Source: Cavia porcellus
Lineage: Eukaryota > Chordata > Mammalia > Rodentia > Caviidae
Direction: 5' to 3'
DNA length: 64,000 nt
Assembly: GCF_034190915.1 (NCBI RefSeq)
Contig: NW_026947489.1
Coordinates: 57,226,001 to 57,290,000, forward strand
Shown: positions 10,576 through 22,200 of the stretch, in pieces
Numbering within the stretch: position 1 is the first letter of the stretch
How the letters are laid out: every line of letters starts with the position of its first letter
The notes under the pieces: generated by a model
Databases searched by the model: none
What the model saw: the letters and a program-made list of their open reading frames with translations, nothing else
What the model was told of the DNA's origin: nothing
Position numbers and translations under genes: made by a program

Positions 10576-10576
10576 T

Positions 10577-11278
10577 AGGAACCACCAGCTGTCATTTCTA
10601 GCCATGTACTCAAGACAACTGAAAACATGTTGATACCCAAAAATTGTTCCTTAATGTTTACCGATGCATTATTCATTTCCATAAAGTGGAAACTGTCCAA
10701 ATGTTCATGAACTGATGAATAAATAAACAAAAGGTAGCACATCTATGTGATTCTATTCACAAATTGGCAATGAAAAGGAATAAAGTACCAATACATCATA
10801 CAACAGGGATTAACATTCGAAACACTAGGCTCAGTGAAAGGAGCCATAACAAAGAACCACATACTGTATGTGATTCTATTTTTATGATGTGTTCAAATGG
10901 AGCAAATCTGGAAACAGGCAGTAGATTATTGGTTGCCAGGAGCTGGGAGAAGAGAAGGTAAGTGGGGGTGGGTATTCTGAGAATTTAGATGAATTAAAAT
11001 TGAGCGCATATGGGTACAGGGTACTTTTGTGGATGATGAAAATATTTAAAATTGGGGCTGGGAATTTAGCTCAGCGGCATAAGCACCTGCCTTGCAATCA
11101 CGTGGTCGTAGTTCGATCCCTGGTACCGATAAAAAAAATATACATATTTAAAATTATCTATGGTGATGGAAACAACTCTTCAAACATACTGAAAAACACC
11201 TCATTGAACAATTCAAATTGGTAAATTGTAAGATATATGAGTTATAGTTCAACAAAATATTTAAAAGCTGAACATATA
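10577..11278 (+). mobile_element. Old L1 fragment, right half
   Basis: Continues the L1 segment interrupted at 3,335: ORF2 3' end (pattern AAAGTGGAAACTGTCC, GATGAATAAATAAACAAAAG) followed by L1 3' UTR (GGTTGCCAGGAGCTGGG, GATGATGAAAATA). It runs to near 11,278 and is decayed and non-coding. It contains the ID at 11,054. Confidence 0.8.
11054..11138 (+). repeat. ID-type SINE with target-site duplication
   Basis: ID body starting GGGGCTGGGAATTTAGCTC, flanked by ATATTTAAAATT on both sides. Confidence 0.96.
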
Positions 11279-11388
11279 GGGGCTGGGGATTTAGCTCAGT
11301 GGCATAAGCACCTGCCTTGCAAGCAGGTGGTCGTGAGTTTGATTCCCGGTACCGATAAAAAAGAAAAAGACCAAAAAAAAAAAAAAAA
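11279..11388 (+). repeat. ID-type SINE with target-site duplication
   Basis: Near-consensus ID with the TTGCAAGCAGG anticodon arm, tail AAAAAGAAAAAGACC, flanked by GCTGAACATATA. Confidence 0.97.
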
Positions 11389-11515
11389 GGCTGAACATAT
11401 ATGCTAATGTAACTACAGAGAAAACTTTAAAATCACACAGTGAGACCTATAGAAAGAGATTTTATAGTATCCTCAGGAAAAGCATCAAGTTTTACTGGAT
11501 AAAGTAAATTTGTTG

Positions 11516-11630
11516 TTATGCATGGTGGTGCACACCTGTAATCTCAATATTTGGGAGGCTGAAGCTGCAGGATGGTTTTAAATTCAAAGCCAGCCTGTAT
11601 CCAAAAACAACAACAAAACAACAAATACAA
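11516..11630 (+). repeat. B1-type SINE, diverged
   Basis: GCATGGTGGTGCACACCTGTAATCTC start, truncated core and an AAAACAACAACAAAAC tail. Confidence 0.85.
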
Positions 11631-11639
11631 GTTTATTTA

Positions 11640-12300
11640 TTCTGTTACAAAGAAACAAACTGACCTTGACATTTGTTTCTTTTAAACTGCTAAAGATTAT
11701 TTATAGATAATGTTACCTCTGGATAATTATTTCAAGTAAGGCCTGACCATAGTTTAAGGCCTGCCTTGAAAATAAAGCTGTATCATTTAGCTGGATAACA
11801 AACTAGTCCCAAGTCTAATGCTTAAAATAACAACCTTTTGACTTGATTCCTGAGTCACAGAACAGGCAGTGCTGGGCTGACCTAGCTCAGCTGTCTCTGC
11901 GGGGCTCCTCCTCTCCTGGTGGCCAGCTAGTCCCTGTCACATTTCCTAATGTCTCACTGACTAACGCAAATGAGACCAGCACAAATCAGACACCACTTCC
12001 TGCTGGCAATCTGCCCTCAATGCAGCGAACGCCAGGGAGTTTCTGGGCATTGTGAGTAATTTTTCCACTCGCGCTTGTATAACACATTATGTCAGTAATG
12101 CGTCGGCTTGGAGGCTCAGAGCTTCCCAATCTCAGGAAAACAAGTGTGGCCAATCAGCACAAGTGATGTGGTCTTAGAGGTAGCGCCTATCAGTCACTTT
12201 GTACGTGCTTCTCACTGAGGGCCACGACATGGCTCAGAAATGGGGTTCTATTACCTGTTAGCGACTTGCTCAGGTCCTGCAAAGCACAGATGGGAGCTGG
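11640..12300. other. NUB1 upstream flank, no gene
   Basis: Unique-looking sequence approaching the NUB1 promoter. It contains a CCAAT box in TGGCCAATCAG near 12,150 but no recognised coding sequence. Confidence 0.4.
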
Positions 12301-12312
12301 GAACAGCTAGCC

Positions 12313-12510
12313 TCAAGTGACACATGCCTGCTATCTCAGCTGTTAAGAGAGGGAGGGTGGAGGACTGCAAGTTTGAGACTGTCTTGGGCAATTTAGGGAG
12401 ACTTTCAAAATAAAATTTAAGAAGGGGTGCAGGGGATGTAATTTAATGGTAGAGCACTTGCTTAGCAAGTGGGAGGCCCTGGGTTCAAACCCTAGCACGC
12501 TCCCCGAAAA
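12313..12510 (+). repeat. Composite B1 + ID dimeric SINE
   Basis: A B1-like left half (ACACATGCCTGCTATCTCAG ... CTTGGGCAATTTAGGGAGAC) is followed directly by a complete ID right half (GGATGTAATTTAATGGTAG, AGCAAGTGGGAGG, GGGTTCAAACCC). Dimeric B1-ID SINEs are known from several non-murid rodent groups. The ID half has the AGC anticodon arm, unlike the younger free ID copies here. Confidence 0.75.
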
Positions 12511-12579
12511 AATCCCTAGCCTCAATTTCCTCTGACAAACTAGACCTAAATTATCATGCTCCAAATAGCTCCATTTTAT

Positions 12580-13260
12580 CTTCCCATATCTCGCCCCGCC
12601 TAATTCACTCAGTCCACTCCACTTTAGCGCGGACCCTGGTAGATAACCCCGCCCACAGGTCGCCTCGCCCCGGGCCTTGATCCTGGCCCCTCTTCTTCCC
12701 TGCCGTTCAAATTCCTCGCCTTGGGCCAATGCTGCTCTGGCTTAGCCCCGCCCACCCAGCAATAGCCCCGCCCACGTGGGAAAGCCCTCGCTCGGCTCCA
12801 GCCCCGCCCACCCCGCCCCTCTGTCCCCGCCCAAAGCCTTCCTTCCGGATTGCTCTGAGCGGTGAGGGAGAGGGGAGCGGGGGCGGGGCCGGCATCACCC
12901 GGAATGAAAACAAACGACGGCCCTGCCGCATCCGGGCACTCAGGCAGTCGCCGTGGGCGCAGCGGCGGCAGGGGCGGTGGCGCAGGTGAGGGGTGGCGGC
13001 GCGGCGCTCCAGATTCAGGCTCCGCCTGGTCCTGTCGTCTTCTCCGGGCAGGGAGCGACGGGTGAGGGCCTGCGCGAACGGCGGGAGTGTCGGGAGGGCC
13101 CAGCTTCCGGTCTGCGGTGGGCCGGAGACTGGCAGGACCCCGCCGGGCGAGGCTTGTTAGCTCGTCCCGAGGGTGCGCCGCCTCTGCTGGGGAACCGGAG
13201 CGGGCTGTGTTCACGGGAGACAGCTGGTCTCTGGCCTCAGCCTTCTCCTCCTGCTCGCGT
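12580..13260 (+). promoter_or_regulatory. NUB1: NUB1 CpG-rich promoter
   Basis: CpG-dense region directly around the presumed first exon. It carries several CCCCGCCCA GC-box motifs (SP/KLF type) between 12,640 and 12,835, a palindromic CCCACGTGGG E-box near 12,770, and TTCCGG/CCGGAA ETS-like sites near 12,845 and 12,900. There is no TATA box. This is the usual architecture of a housekeeping promoter; factor binding is inferred from motifs only. Confidence 0.8.
12925..12985 (+). other. NUB1: NUB1 exon 1 (5' UTR, approximate)
   Basis: The initiator ATG lies in the next exon, so a non-coding first exon must lie in the CpG island. A good donor (GCGCAG|GTGAGG) sits at 12,985/12,986. A second candidate donor (CGACGG|GTGAGG) lies at 13,061/13,062. 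The transcription start is not determined. Confidence 0.5.
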
Positions 13261-13555
13261 TTTAACACACAACACACGACCTTTTTATTACTGTTTCAGT
13301 AAAAACGTAACATATTGGGGGTGTTTGGTGTGTGCGTGTGTCCCTCAGCGATCTGGGTAAAGCTAAATTCGATCACTCGTTACAGAAGTGGGTGTGAAAA
13401 ATGGGAAGACCACGTTTGGGCGAAAGTTACAGTTCGCTGGTTAAAACCGAAACCTGGGTTTGGCTAAACTTTTTAAAAACTTGGTAACGAGTTATCATTT
13501 GTTCTGTTGTCTATAATTGAAGTTTTTTGGTTGAAAGACAGTAATTTAATTTTTT

Positions 13556-13716
13556 TGTTTTGGTTTTGGCTTTTTGAGACGGGATCTCACTGCACCGTTC
13601 GTGCTGGCCTTGAACTCATTGTATAGCCCAGGCTGCGTTGAACTCACTGCGATCCTCTTGCCTCAGTCTCTCCGAGTGCGGGCATTACAGTTGGGTGCCA
13701 CCACGTCCAGCTCCAT
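13556..13716 (-). repeat. B1-type SINE
   Basis: Full-length minus B1 in NUB1 intron 1: GAGACGGGATCTCACTG head, GGCATTACAGTTGGGTGCCACC end. Confidence 0.93.
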
Positions 13717-14199
13717 AGTTTAAATTTTAAACAGTGTGTGTTACACCGGTGTAGCTTCTGTAGCTGTATTTTTTTTTTTGTAGCTGTATTTTTTGCTGCC
13801 TAGAGTTAGGGTCTCGGCATGTTTAGCCTTCCAGATAGTTGGGTGCTGTGAGCAATCCTACCCTCCACTGGCCACTTATCGTGATTTTTCACTTAGAATT
13901 TCCAAAGATTTATGAGTAGTACATAAAGTGGTCTGTAAAGTTATATTTGAAAAGTTGATGTTCCTAAAGTGTTGGTATGCTTTGCTGTGAGAAGTGGTTT
14001 GTTAGTGCTGGAAATCCAGAATTCTCTCATGGGTCACCCAAAATATGCTCAACATCCTCCCTCATTGTTTATTCCTTCTTCTTCTCTTCCATGTTCTGAT
14101 TATTTCCCACTGCCAACTCATAAAATAACCTAGAACTTTCTTGTAAGTAAACTTGATTGTAGGATACTGAAGGTGATACAGTGGAAATGCAAGATAGCA

Positions 14200-14768
14200 G
14201 GTAGGCGGAGTTCGTGTTCCCCAAAGTTGAAGGATGAATTTTAAGAAACCCCAGAGGTTAAGAGTAGGAACATTTATTGGAGAAAAGAAATGGGGAATAG
14301 GAATAGTTCCTCAGAGACAGGAATAGGTCCTGAATGGGTTGCCAACAAGCCTACTTCTCAAAGGAATCATGAGACAGGTACCCTGTGGGTCAAACTTATG
14401 ATTAGCTAGTAAGGTTGCAAGTATAATCGCTGAGGTAATATTGATCCAGTGGTAAAAGGGCATATTGGTAACATCATTAACCTTGATCAATAATCTGTAG
14501 TGTTAGTCTTATCTTTTAGTTTTAGTTTTAGTGTAGTCTTAGTGGTTGGGAAGGATGGCCATGCCTAATGAGATAATGGGAAATCTCCAGAGTGTTACCA
14601 GTAATCTCAAGCTTCTGTTTCTCCTTTAGGGGAGTAGTAAATGTAGCCATTGTGGCTTCAAACTTCCCCAGAGGGGCCTCCAGGCACAGTTTCACTATGA
14701 TCTTAGCTTCTGCGCTGACTCCCCTGAGGGCCCAGCCCTCTGCAATTACCTTCTGTAATAAAGCCACT
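14200..14768 (-). repeat. Solo LTR related to the 3-10 kb ERV
   Basis: Shares the ERV LTR layout in NUB1 intron 1: GTTAAGAG near the poly(A) signal (minus-strand CCAATAAATG), GGTCCTGAATGGGTTGCCAA, and a terminal CCTTCTGTAATAAAG-like end. More diverged than the two proviral LTRs and without recognisable internal sequence next to it. Contains a short TTTTAG repeat at 14,514-14,534. Confidence 0.65.
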
Positions 14769-14782
14769 ATACTTGGTTTGTA

Positions 14783-14861
14783 TTTTTTTGGAGGGAGTAT
14801 TGGGAATCAAACTCGGGATCTCAAGCTTGCCAGGTGCTGTCCTGCTGAGCTAATCCCTGGC
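14783..14861 (-). repeat. ID-type SINE
   Basis: Minus ID with GGGAATCAAACTCGGGATCTC and CTGCTGAGCTAATCCCTGG, at the edge of the solo LTR. Confidence 0.9.
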
Positions 14862-15024
14862 AAAAAATCAGGTGAATTGTGTTTGCGTGGATAAGAATAA
14901 GAAAAACGTTACTTGTGCACACTTATATCAATCCATATGTTTTTCACTCGAGAACTTGTGTTGTTCATTCATGAGCTGTTAACTTTTTGCTTTTCCTATT
15001 CGTTGTGTGTTTTGGCAGATCCTT

Positions 15025-15108
15025 TTTTTTTATTGGTTCCTGGGATCGAACTCACGGCCGTCTCCTTGCAAGGCAGGTGCTTATGCTGCTGAGCTAAATC
15101 CTCACTCC
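15025..15108 (-). repeat. ID-type SINE with target-site duplication
   Basis: Minus ID flanked by TTTGGCAGATCC on both sides. Confidence 0.96.
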
Positions 15109-15657
15109 GATTTGGCAGATCCTAAAGCACCACACAGTACCAGCCAGGTGCCTCACATGTCTGAGCACCCTAACACAGCCCTTTGGATGGCTGTGTTAGT
15201 GCAGAATGCCTGGACAGCTCCACTGTGGCTCCAGGAGAGAGAATCGCATATATGGGGCAGACAAGCAGCAAGAGATCCTAGGCAGAAGTCTCAGTGCTTA
15301 AAGTTATGGCACATCCCCTCGTTTTCTGACCTCTGCCAGATCTTTTTAGAAATCTAGGGCTGGGTTTTCCCAGTTGTAAAATGACAGCAGTCAAAGCTGG
15401 ATCTGAATAGTGTGTGCAGATGGGCTACTGTGCTGCCACATGTTCTCTACTATCGTAGCTTTTTAATACATTTTAATCTAGACAGTATTTTTATTGCCAA
15501 TTCACAGTTCAAGCTAGTTTTCTTTATGTTCACCTACTGGGTGGGGTGTGTATGTGTGTGTTAACCAACATATAGGTGAATTTACAAACTCTATATTGAG
15601 TTACTTAAAGAGATTCATTACTGTAGGGATTCATTTCTCTTAGATTACAAAGTAACA

Positions 15658-15810
15658 GAGCAGGTGTGGTGGTGCATACCTGTAATCCCAGCCGTCAGGA
15701 AGCTGAGGTGGGAGGACTGCTGAGAGTTGGAAGCAAGCATGGGCTGCATAGTAAGTTCAAGTCCAGCTGGAACTACTTGGCAAGACCCTGTCTCAAAAAA
15801 CAACCAACTA
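15658..15810 (+). repeat. B1-type SINE
   Basis: GCAGGTGTGGTGGTGCATACC start, quasi-duplicated core and an A-rich tail with CAACCAACTAACC. Confidence 0.93.
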
Positions 15811-16091
15811 ACCAACCAAACTGATAGAGTAAGAGATAGAAAAGCATAAATCTTCTTGCAACTTTGAAATATTTTATATTAAAAAGAATGTAAATCAGTG
15901 AACGTATGATGTATTATTTAAGCATATATATTTTAGGAAAGCCTATAAAGGTAATTAAAACTAGTAATTTAGATTAAGTGGGTGAAGGGCAGCTCTGCTT
16001 ACTCTTTGTAGCACCTCAATGTGTTAGGTAAGGTACAAAATATTTTAAAATATGATTGGGGTTTTATTAATATACAATTTTGTTTTCAAGG

Positions 16092-16208
16092 ATGGCACAA
16101 AAGAAATATCTTCAAGCAAAATTGACCCAGTTTTTAAGGGAAGACAAGATTCAGCTTTGGAAACCTCCATATACAGATGAAAATAAAGACGTTGGTTTGG
16201 CATTAAAG
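16092..16208 (+). CDS. NUB1: NUB1 coding exon 1 (residues 1-39)
   Basis: The start ATG lies one base after the acceptor (TTTTCAAG|G). It encodes [18 protein letters not shown] and ends at AAG|GTATTT in phase 0. The N terminus is recognisable as NUB1, which fixes the start. Confidence 0.97.
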
Positions 16209-19200
16209 GTATTTTTTTCTTTTAAGGCATAAGAAATTAGCAGGATTATAAATCTCCTTGCTTGTTAGTCACCAGAAATTGCCAGGCACAGCCATATAAA
16301 CTTCGATATCACCAAAAGCATTGACCATGGGCAGGTGGTCAGCAAACTTGTTTTTGTTTACGGATACAGGTATTTTCATCAGGCTGGGAATGGAACCAAT
16401 GTCTCATAAGTGCTTGGCAGGCTGTCCACTGATCTGTGTCCCTGACACTTTATTAATATGAGACTCTTATTTCTCAGACATTGTTGTAGTCAGCTTTCTG
16501 TCCCTATAACAAAGTACCTGGCACAATTCATTTAGAAAGAGAAAGGCATATTTTGGTTCCTAGCCTGGAGGTTCCACTCCAAGATCAATTGTGTTCCCAG
16601 GGCTTTGGGCTTTTAGCAGGGTGGCATGTCTATCTAGATTCGCACCATGGGAAGTCCACGTTTCGTTTTGTTTTGTGACAGAGTCTCATTATGTAGTTCA
16701 AGTTGGCCTTGGTCTCACTGTGGTGTCCAGGCTGGCTTCCAGCTCTTGGCAGTACTCCTGCCTCAGTCTCCTCAGTGCTGTGATTAAGGATGTGCACCAC
16801 AATGCCTGGCTTGTTCTGTTTTGTTTTTGGCAGCCCACTTCGGAATTTCCTTTTTGTGCCTCTTGGCTGCAAATGATAGGGGAGATATCTGATCTTCGTT
16901 GTACCAGCCAGTTCCTGGCAGAGCTAAAACCTTTACTGAAGTGGATAGGGTGGCAAGAGCATCTTCCATCTTAATGATGCCTGGTGGCCCTTAGAGAGCT
17001 TCAGGGGGCAGAAGTATGGGTGACCTGGTCCTTGGACACTGGGAACCTAGTCCTAAAGCAAGGGCCTTCTGTGGGACAGAGCCCGAGACCTAGGAAGCCC
17101 AACCTGAACTCTGGGCGGTTAGTGTCAGGAATGAAGGGAACCATAGAATAGCCACTTGGTGTCAGGAGGGAAACAGACACCTTCACTAGGCAGGCAGTTG
17201 GGTTTTCAGAAAATTAGGGTGTTATTTATTATCTTTTTAAATTTACTTACTTGTTTTGGTTTTTCAAAACACAGTGAACTCACTGTGTAGCCCAGGTCAG
17301 GCTTGAATTCACAATGACTCTCTTGCCTCTGCCTCCTGAGTACTGGAATTACAGGCAGGTACACCATGCATGGCCTTCACATTTAAAAAAATTTTTTGGT
17401 GCCAGGAATTAAACCCAAGACCTTATACTTGCCAGGCAGGCACTTGTGCTACTGAACCATATCCACAGCCTTCATATCATTTTTTAAGAGCTCTTAAATC
17501 CTTGAAATTTCTTTCTGAATTCTTTTTTTTTTTTTTGCAGTACCAGCGATTGAACTCATGACCTCGCGCTTGCCAGGCAGGCACTTATGCCACTGAGCTA
17601 AATCCCTAGCCCCTTCTTTCTGAATTCTAAACCTCTCCTTGGCAAATACTTTTTGCAACCAGTGACTTAGAGTTTTCTATTGAGAAAATTGTTTGAGTAT
17701 GTTATGGTTTGTGTCTGGATGTCCCCGCTCCCCGCATTTCCTTCCCCCCGTTCCCCCCTCCCCTATTATGTGGTCATGGAGGATATGGTTTTTGGAGGAG
17801 CCTGAATCTATAGAAATAGTTGGGGTTTTTTTTGTTTTCGTTACTGGGGATCGAACTCATGACCTTGTGCTTGCGAGCCAGGTGCTTACGACACTGAGCT
17901 AAATCCCTGGCCAGAGACTGAACCTAGAGTTTGTGATTGACCTATTGCCCAGTGCTGGAATGGGGGTGTGAGTGCTGCACCCACCCTGGTGTGGCTGACC
18001 TGCGTACAGCATAAGGGACACAGAGCCTTCTCGTGCTAGCCCGCCCTTTTTGCTCTTGTTGCTTTTGCTGTCTTCCGCTGCCATGAACGCTTGCCCCGTG
18101 GCGTGCCACCCTGTCTTGGAGCCAGCAGATTATAAACTGAAACCTGTACAAACTGTGAGCCAAATAAACCTTTCTTTCCTTAATTTTGGTATCAGGTATT
18201 TTATCTCAGCCACAAGAAAAAAGTAACGAAGACAGAGTGTAATCCATCTTTTTCTCACAAGTTCAAAAAATTAGAATATTGTCTCAATTTTCCTTCTTTC
18301 CCCTGTAGGGGAGTTGAACAGTGAACTGTTCCCTAAAACACTTCCTTAATGCATTGAGGGCACAAGAGTCAGTGTACCTACCCTTCTTTCCCTGCTAAAA
18401 TAGTCCAGTTACTTTCACTGTATCCATCAAACCTCTCATACGGTCTGTTTGTAGGCGTTCGAGTTTTTTCCTGGACCCTAAAACTGCGGCTGGATTCCAG
18501 TACAGAAGTGTTCTCCCCTCTTCAGTACTGACTGCCTTAGGCTCCTTGGTGCCGTTTTCTAGGTTTGGCTCTTGTTTTGTTCTTTTGGTGTTGGTCTCAT
18601 ATTGAGCTGTGTTTTCTGATTCTTCTTCCTAGGACCTTGCTAGTAGATATTCTAACAAGCTAGGGTGTTGTGAAAATGAAGTAGAGAAGATAATAGAAGA
18701 AATCCGTTGCAAAGCAATTGAGCGTGGAACAGGAAATGAAAATTACAAAACAACTGGAATTGCTACAATCGAGGTGTTTTTACCTTCAAGACTAAAAAAA
18801 GTGAGTAATTTCCCCCTATTTACCAATACTTCATGATGTGATGAAATAATTTTTTGGGGGGTGGGTCTTTTTGAGACAAGGTTTTACTATGCCATTCAGG
18901 TTTGCCTTGAACTCATTTTGTAGTCCAGGCTGGCTTTGAACTCGCCGCAGTTCTCCTGCACCAGCCTTCTGAGAGCTGGGATTACAGGTGAAATAAATTA
19001 TAGAGTTTCCATGAAAAGCTAAAATGCCTTGAAGTGAGTTTACTTGATGTTGTGGACTCTCACACTGGCCCATTCCCAAGGTGTGTTTGTCTTAGACCTT
19101 CTAGATGTCACCACGCCATGTGTCATAGTTTTATGTTTTCTAGTTTAATAGTTAGAAATACTGGGGGATCAAAGTGGACCCCCACATTTATGGAACTCTG

Positions 19201-22200
19201 CAGCAGGACACATCACAAAGGGATTCATCCTTTTCCTGCGCTCTGGAGGTTGGAGGTGTTAAGCCGCATGCTCAGGCAGGGGCTTGGTGGGGCTACCTCA
19301 TCTCGGCCATGGCCTCAGTAGCCTGCATCCAGATATGTCACTGTGGTGGGCACTCAGCAGTGCCTCTCAGAAGAAACAGAAGTGTGTAAGTAACAACTTC
19401 AGTGTGAGTATTCTGAGCAGTGCTACATAAGGGCTGCAAAGCAGAAGTAGCCTGGAAGTCCACCAGCAGACAAGTGGATAGGTAGGGGTGTTACATCTGT
19501 GTGCCCATAGGAAGCTAGCTGTTCAGCGACACAGAAGAGTGAAACCCTGGTGCTTTGCAGCATGCAACATAGTGGGCAGGGACTGTGAGAAGATGGGAGG
19601 GACAGGAGTGCAGGGCTGGGTGTGTGTTGGAGGGGAGCTGAATGACAGCGTTTTGAAGTGTGATTGTAAGGATGGCTGGCTCTGTGACCAGCCCCATTGC
19701 CACCTCCTCAAGGATATTCCGGTTTCCAGGTCAGCCTGCTCTGGAGTGTGTTCAACAGGCTTCTCCAGGCAGGCTGCTTTTTTTTTTTTTTTGTATTTTT
19801 CTTTTTCTTTTTTATCGGTACTGGGGATCGAACTCATGACTGTCTGCTTGCAAGGCAGGCCCTTATGCCGCTGAGCTAAATCCCCAGCCCCAGGCAGGCT
19901 GCATTTAACCAGAGACCTAAGTTAACGTCCTCTAACACCAGCACTGCAGACTTCATAGATAGCCAAATGTTATGTTTTAATATGCTTTACTATTGTTGTT
20001 ATTATTTTTTTGAGGCAGGGTCTCACTATGTAGCTCATATTGGGCTTGAGCTCACTGTGTAGCCTAGGCTGTGGCCTCAACTCACAGCGATCCTCCTGCC
20101 TCAGCCTCTGGATGCTGGGGTTACAGGCATGTGTCACTGTGCCTGGCAAACATGTTTTATATTGTCTTATTTTTAAATAGGACAAGAAAAACGTGCTGGA
20201 GACGCGACTGCACATCAGCGGCAGAGACCTTCGGTCTAAGTGAGTGTGCCCTGCCCACTTCCCGTGGGCTCACTCCATCCCAGGCCCTGCCTAAGCAGGA
20301 GAAGATGTCCCTCCTACCTATGCAGAAACAGGGGCGACCGTGGTGCCCGCGTACATGGTGGGAGCTGAGCGCCCTCTTGCTTCCCGGTGTGGCTTTGGAG
20401 CGCTGGAGGCTGCAGGCTGGCACAGAGGCGCTGGGTACAGCGCACTCCTGGGATTCATGCTACTCTTCAGTTCCATCCCTGGTGTACTGATAGCTTGCAG
20501 CCCTCCTAAGCAAAGTGTTTCAGCTGACTTCAAGCAGCTGTCCCATTGTAGATAAATAAATAAGTATCTGCCTGTCACAAAAGCAAAATTCCTGATGGAT
20601 TGTTTCATCTACTTGGGCTTTTGGGATTTTTTTTTTTTTTTTTTTCATCAGCAACTCATTTTGTTCACTCAGAAAAGGGCAAGTGGTTTAACCAGATCAC
20701 ATGGAGAATCTAGCAGGAAACAGATAAGCACCTGTGAGAATGAAATGTCTGCCCACTCAGTGTGCTTTTATTTTTATTTATTGTTTTGTGTGTGCTTTTA
20801 TTTTTACTTATGTATTTTTAATTAGCTAATTTGTTTATTTTTGAGAGGGTATTGCTATGCAGTTCAGGCTGAACTTGAACTCACTATGGAGTCCAGGGTG
20901 TCCTCTAACTCAGTGATCCTGCCTCAGCCTCCCATTGCTGGGATTATAGGCGTGTGCCATCATGCCAGGCAGCAAAACCCTTTTAATAGATCATAATTAA
21001 CAAATTTGTCTTCTTGTAGTTTTCATTCATATTGTTTTACAGAATAGCCGAAACCTTTGGATTTCAAGAAAACTACATCAAGATTGTTATAAATAAGAAG
21101 CTGCTTCAACTAGGTACGTTAAGAAAGTTTCCATTGAGTTAATACAGAGATAGTGACTGCATTTTTTTCTGTTTCCTTTCTCCATAAATTTCTAACTTTG
21201 TTATATTTATGACTCCAAACCAGTTGTTGTAGCAGTTCACTTATTTAGGTGAAACAGAAGACAGTTTTGCAGTAGATATGCCCAGGCTGCTGTGTGCTGG
21301 TGAGGAAGAGAGGCATTTCAGGGTGGGGGGCCTCTCCCTGGGATGGTGTGGGGGCAGCAGGGTGGCCTCCCAGCCCCATATGAAAGCTCCAGGATGGGCA
21401 TTTGGAACGTTGGGGTTCCTAATGGCATAGAAGAAGGACAGAGGCCACGCTGAGCAGCGTAGCTTCGGTTCATGGTGGGTGTGATTTTGCCCTTCCAGGA
21501 TGCTTAGCAGTCTGGAGATACTTTGGTTGTGAGAATCTAGTGGGGGTGAGGCGCCCCATCCTTAAGTGGGTAGAGGCTGGGGCTGCTGATGGACAGCACT
21601 GCCTGGAGCAGCACGCAGCACAGCTGTCTCCAGCCCGAGGTGTCCTGTGCTGCTGTGAGAAACGAGCCTGCCTCAGACCAAGCCTCACAAGGGAGTGGGA
21701 AGGCTCGGACCCTGTCCCTGTGGGTCTTGCTCACTAGTGGCTGGAAGGGAAGGCAGGGGAGATGCCAGCTCCTGCAGCAGTCCTGACAGGTTCAGGGGTT
21801 CCTCAGTTACCAGGGGGTTCCATAGCCCTCACAAATCAAGTTCACCTTTTCTGGGCTTGGTGATTCACCTTCCTTTCCAGCGCGCTCGACAGCCCTTTCT
21901 GTGTATATCTCGTGCGGCAGATACCCTCTGCCTCCTTCTCTTGGCTGTGTGGTGTGTGGTGTTGTCTTGATTGTGATGTTATCAAATCCATTCTCAAATG
22001 TATTATTTTATTAAGTGAGTTCTTTCCCCAAGGCCAGAATTATAAGAATACATTTACTTGTATATTCCTGGTTTAATGTAGCAAAGAGCTCTAATCTGTC
22101 CAGAGACTCCTTTTATCTAGAGGCTAAAGGCCCAGCTTTTCCTGTCTTCCAGTATCTTCTGCTGAGGGAACAGCTGGCCCTTTGCTTGGTTATTGATGAG

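Larger units (their letters stand above)
3336..10576 (-). mobile_element. Class I endogenous retrovirus (provirus, highly decayed)
   Basis: Two related LTRs in the same minus orientation (3,336-4,055 and 10,004-10,575) bracket about 6 kb of internal sequence. On the minus strand the order is 5' LTR, a primer-binding site resembling tRNA-Gln, a long decayed leader, Gag capsid remnant, Gag zinc knuckle, a possible protease scrap, Env transmembrane-subunit remnant, 3' LTR. Reverse transcriptase, RNase H and integrase are not recognisable, so most of pol seems deleted. All frames carry stops and shifts, and at least nine ID SINEs have inserted. It cannot encode a virus. The insert splits an older L1. 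Class I (gammaretrovirus-like) assignment rests on the capsid and Env features and the PBS. Confidence 0.8.

Noticed and set aside
12624..13277. 217-codon open frame on the - strand at the NUB1 promoter
   Set aside because: CpG-island composition effect: Pro/Arg/Gly-rich with no motif.
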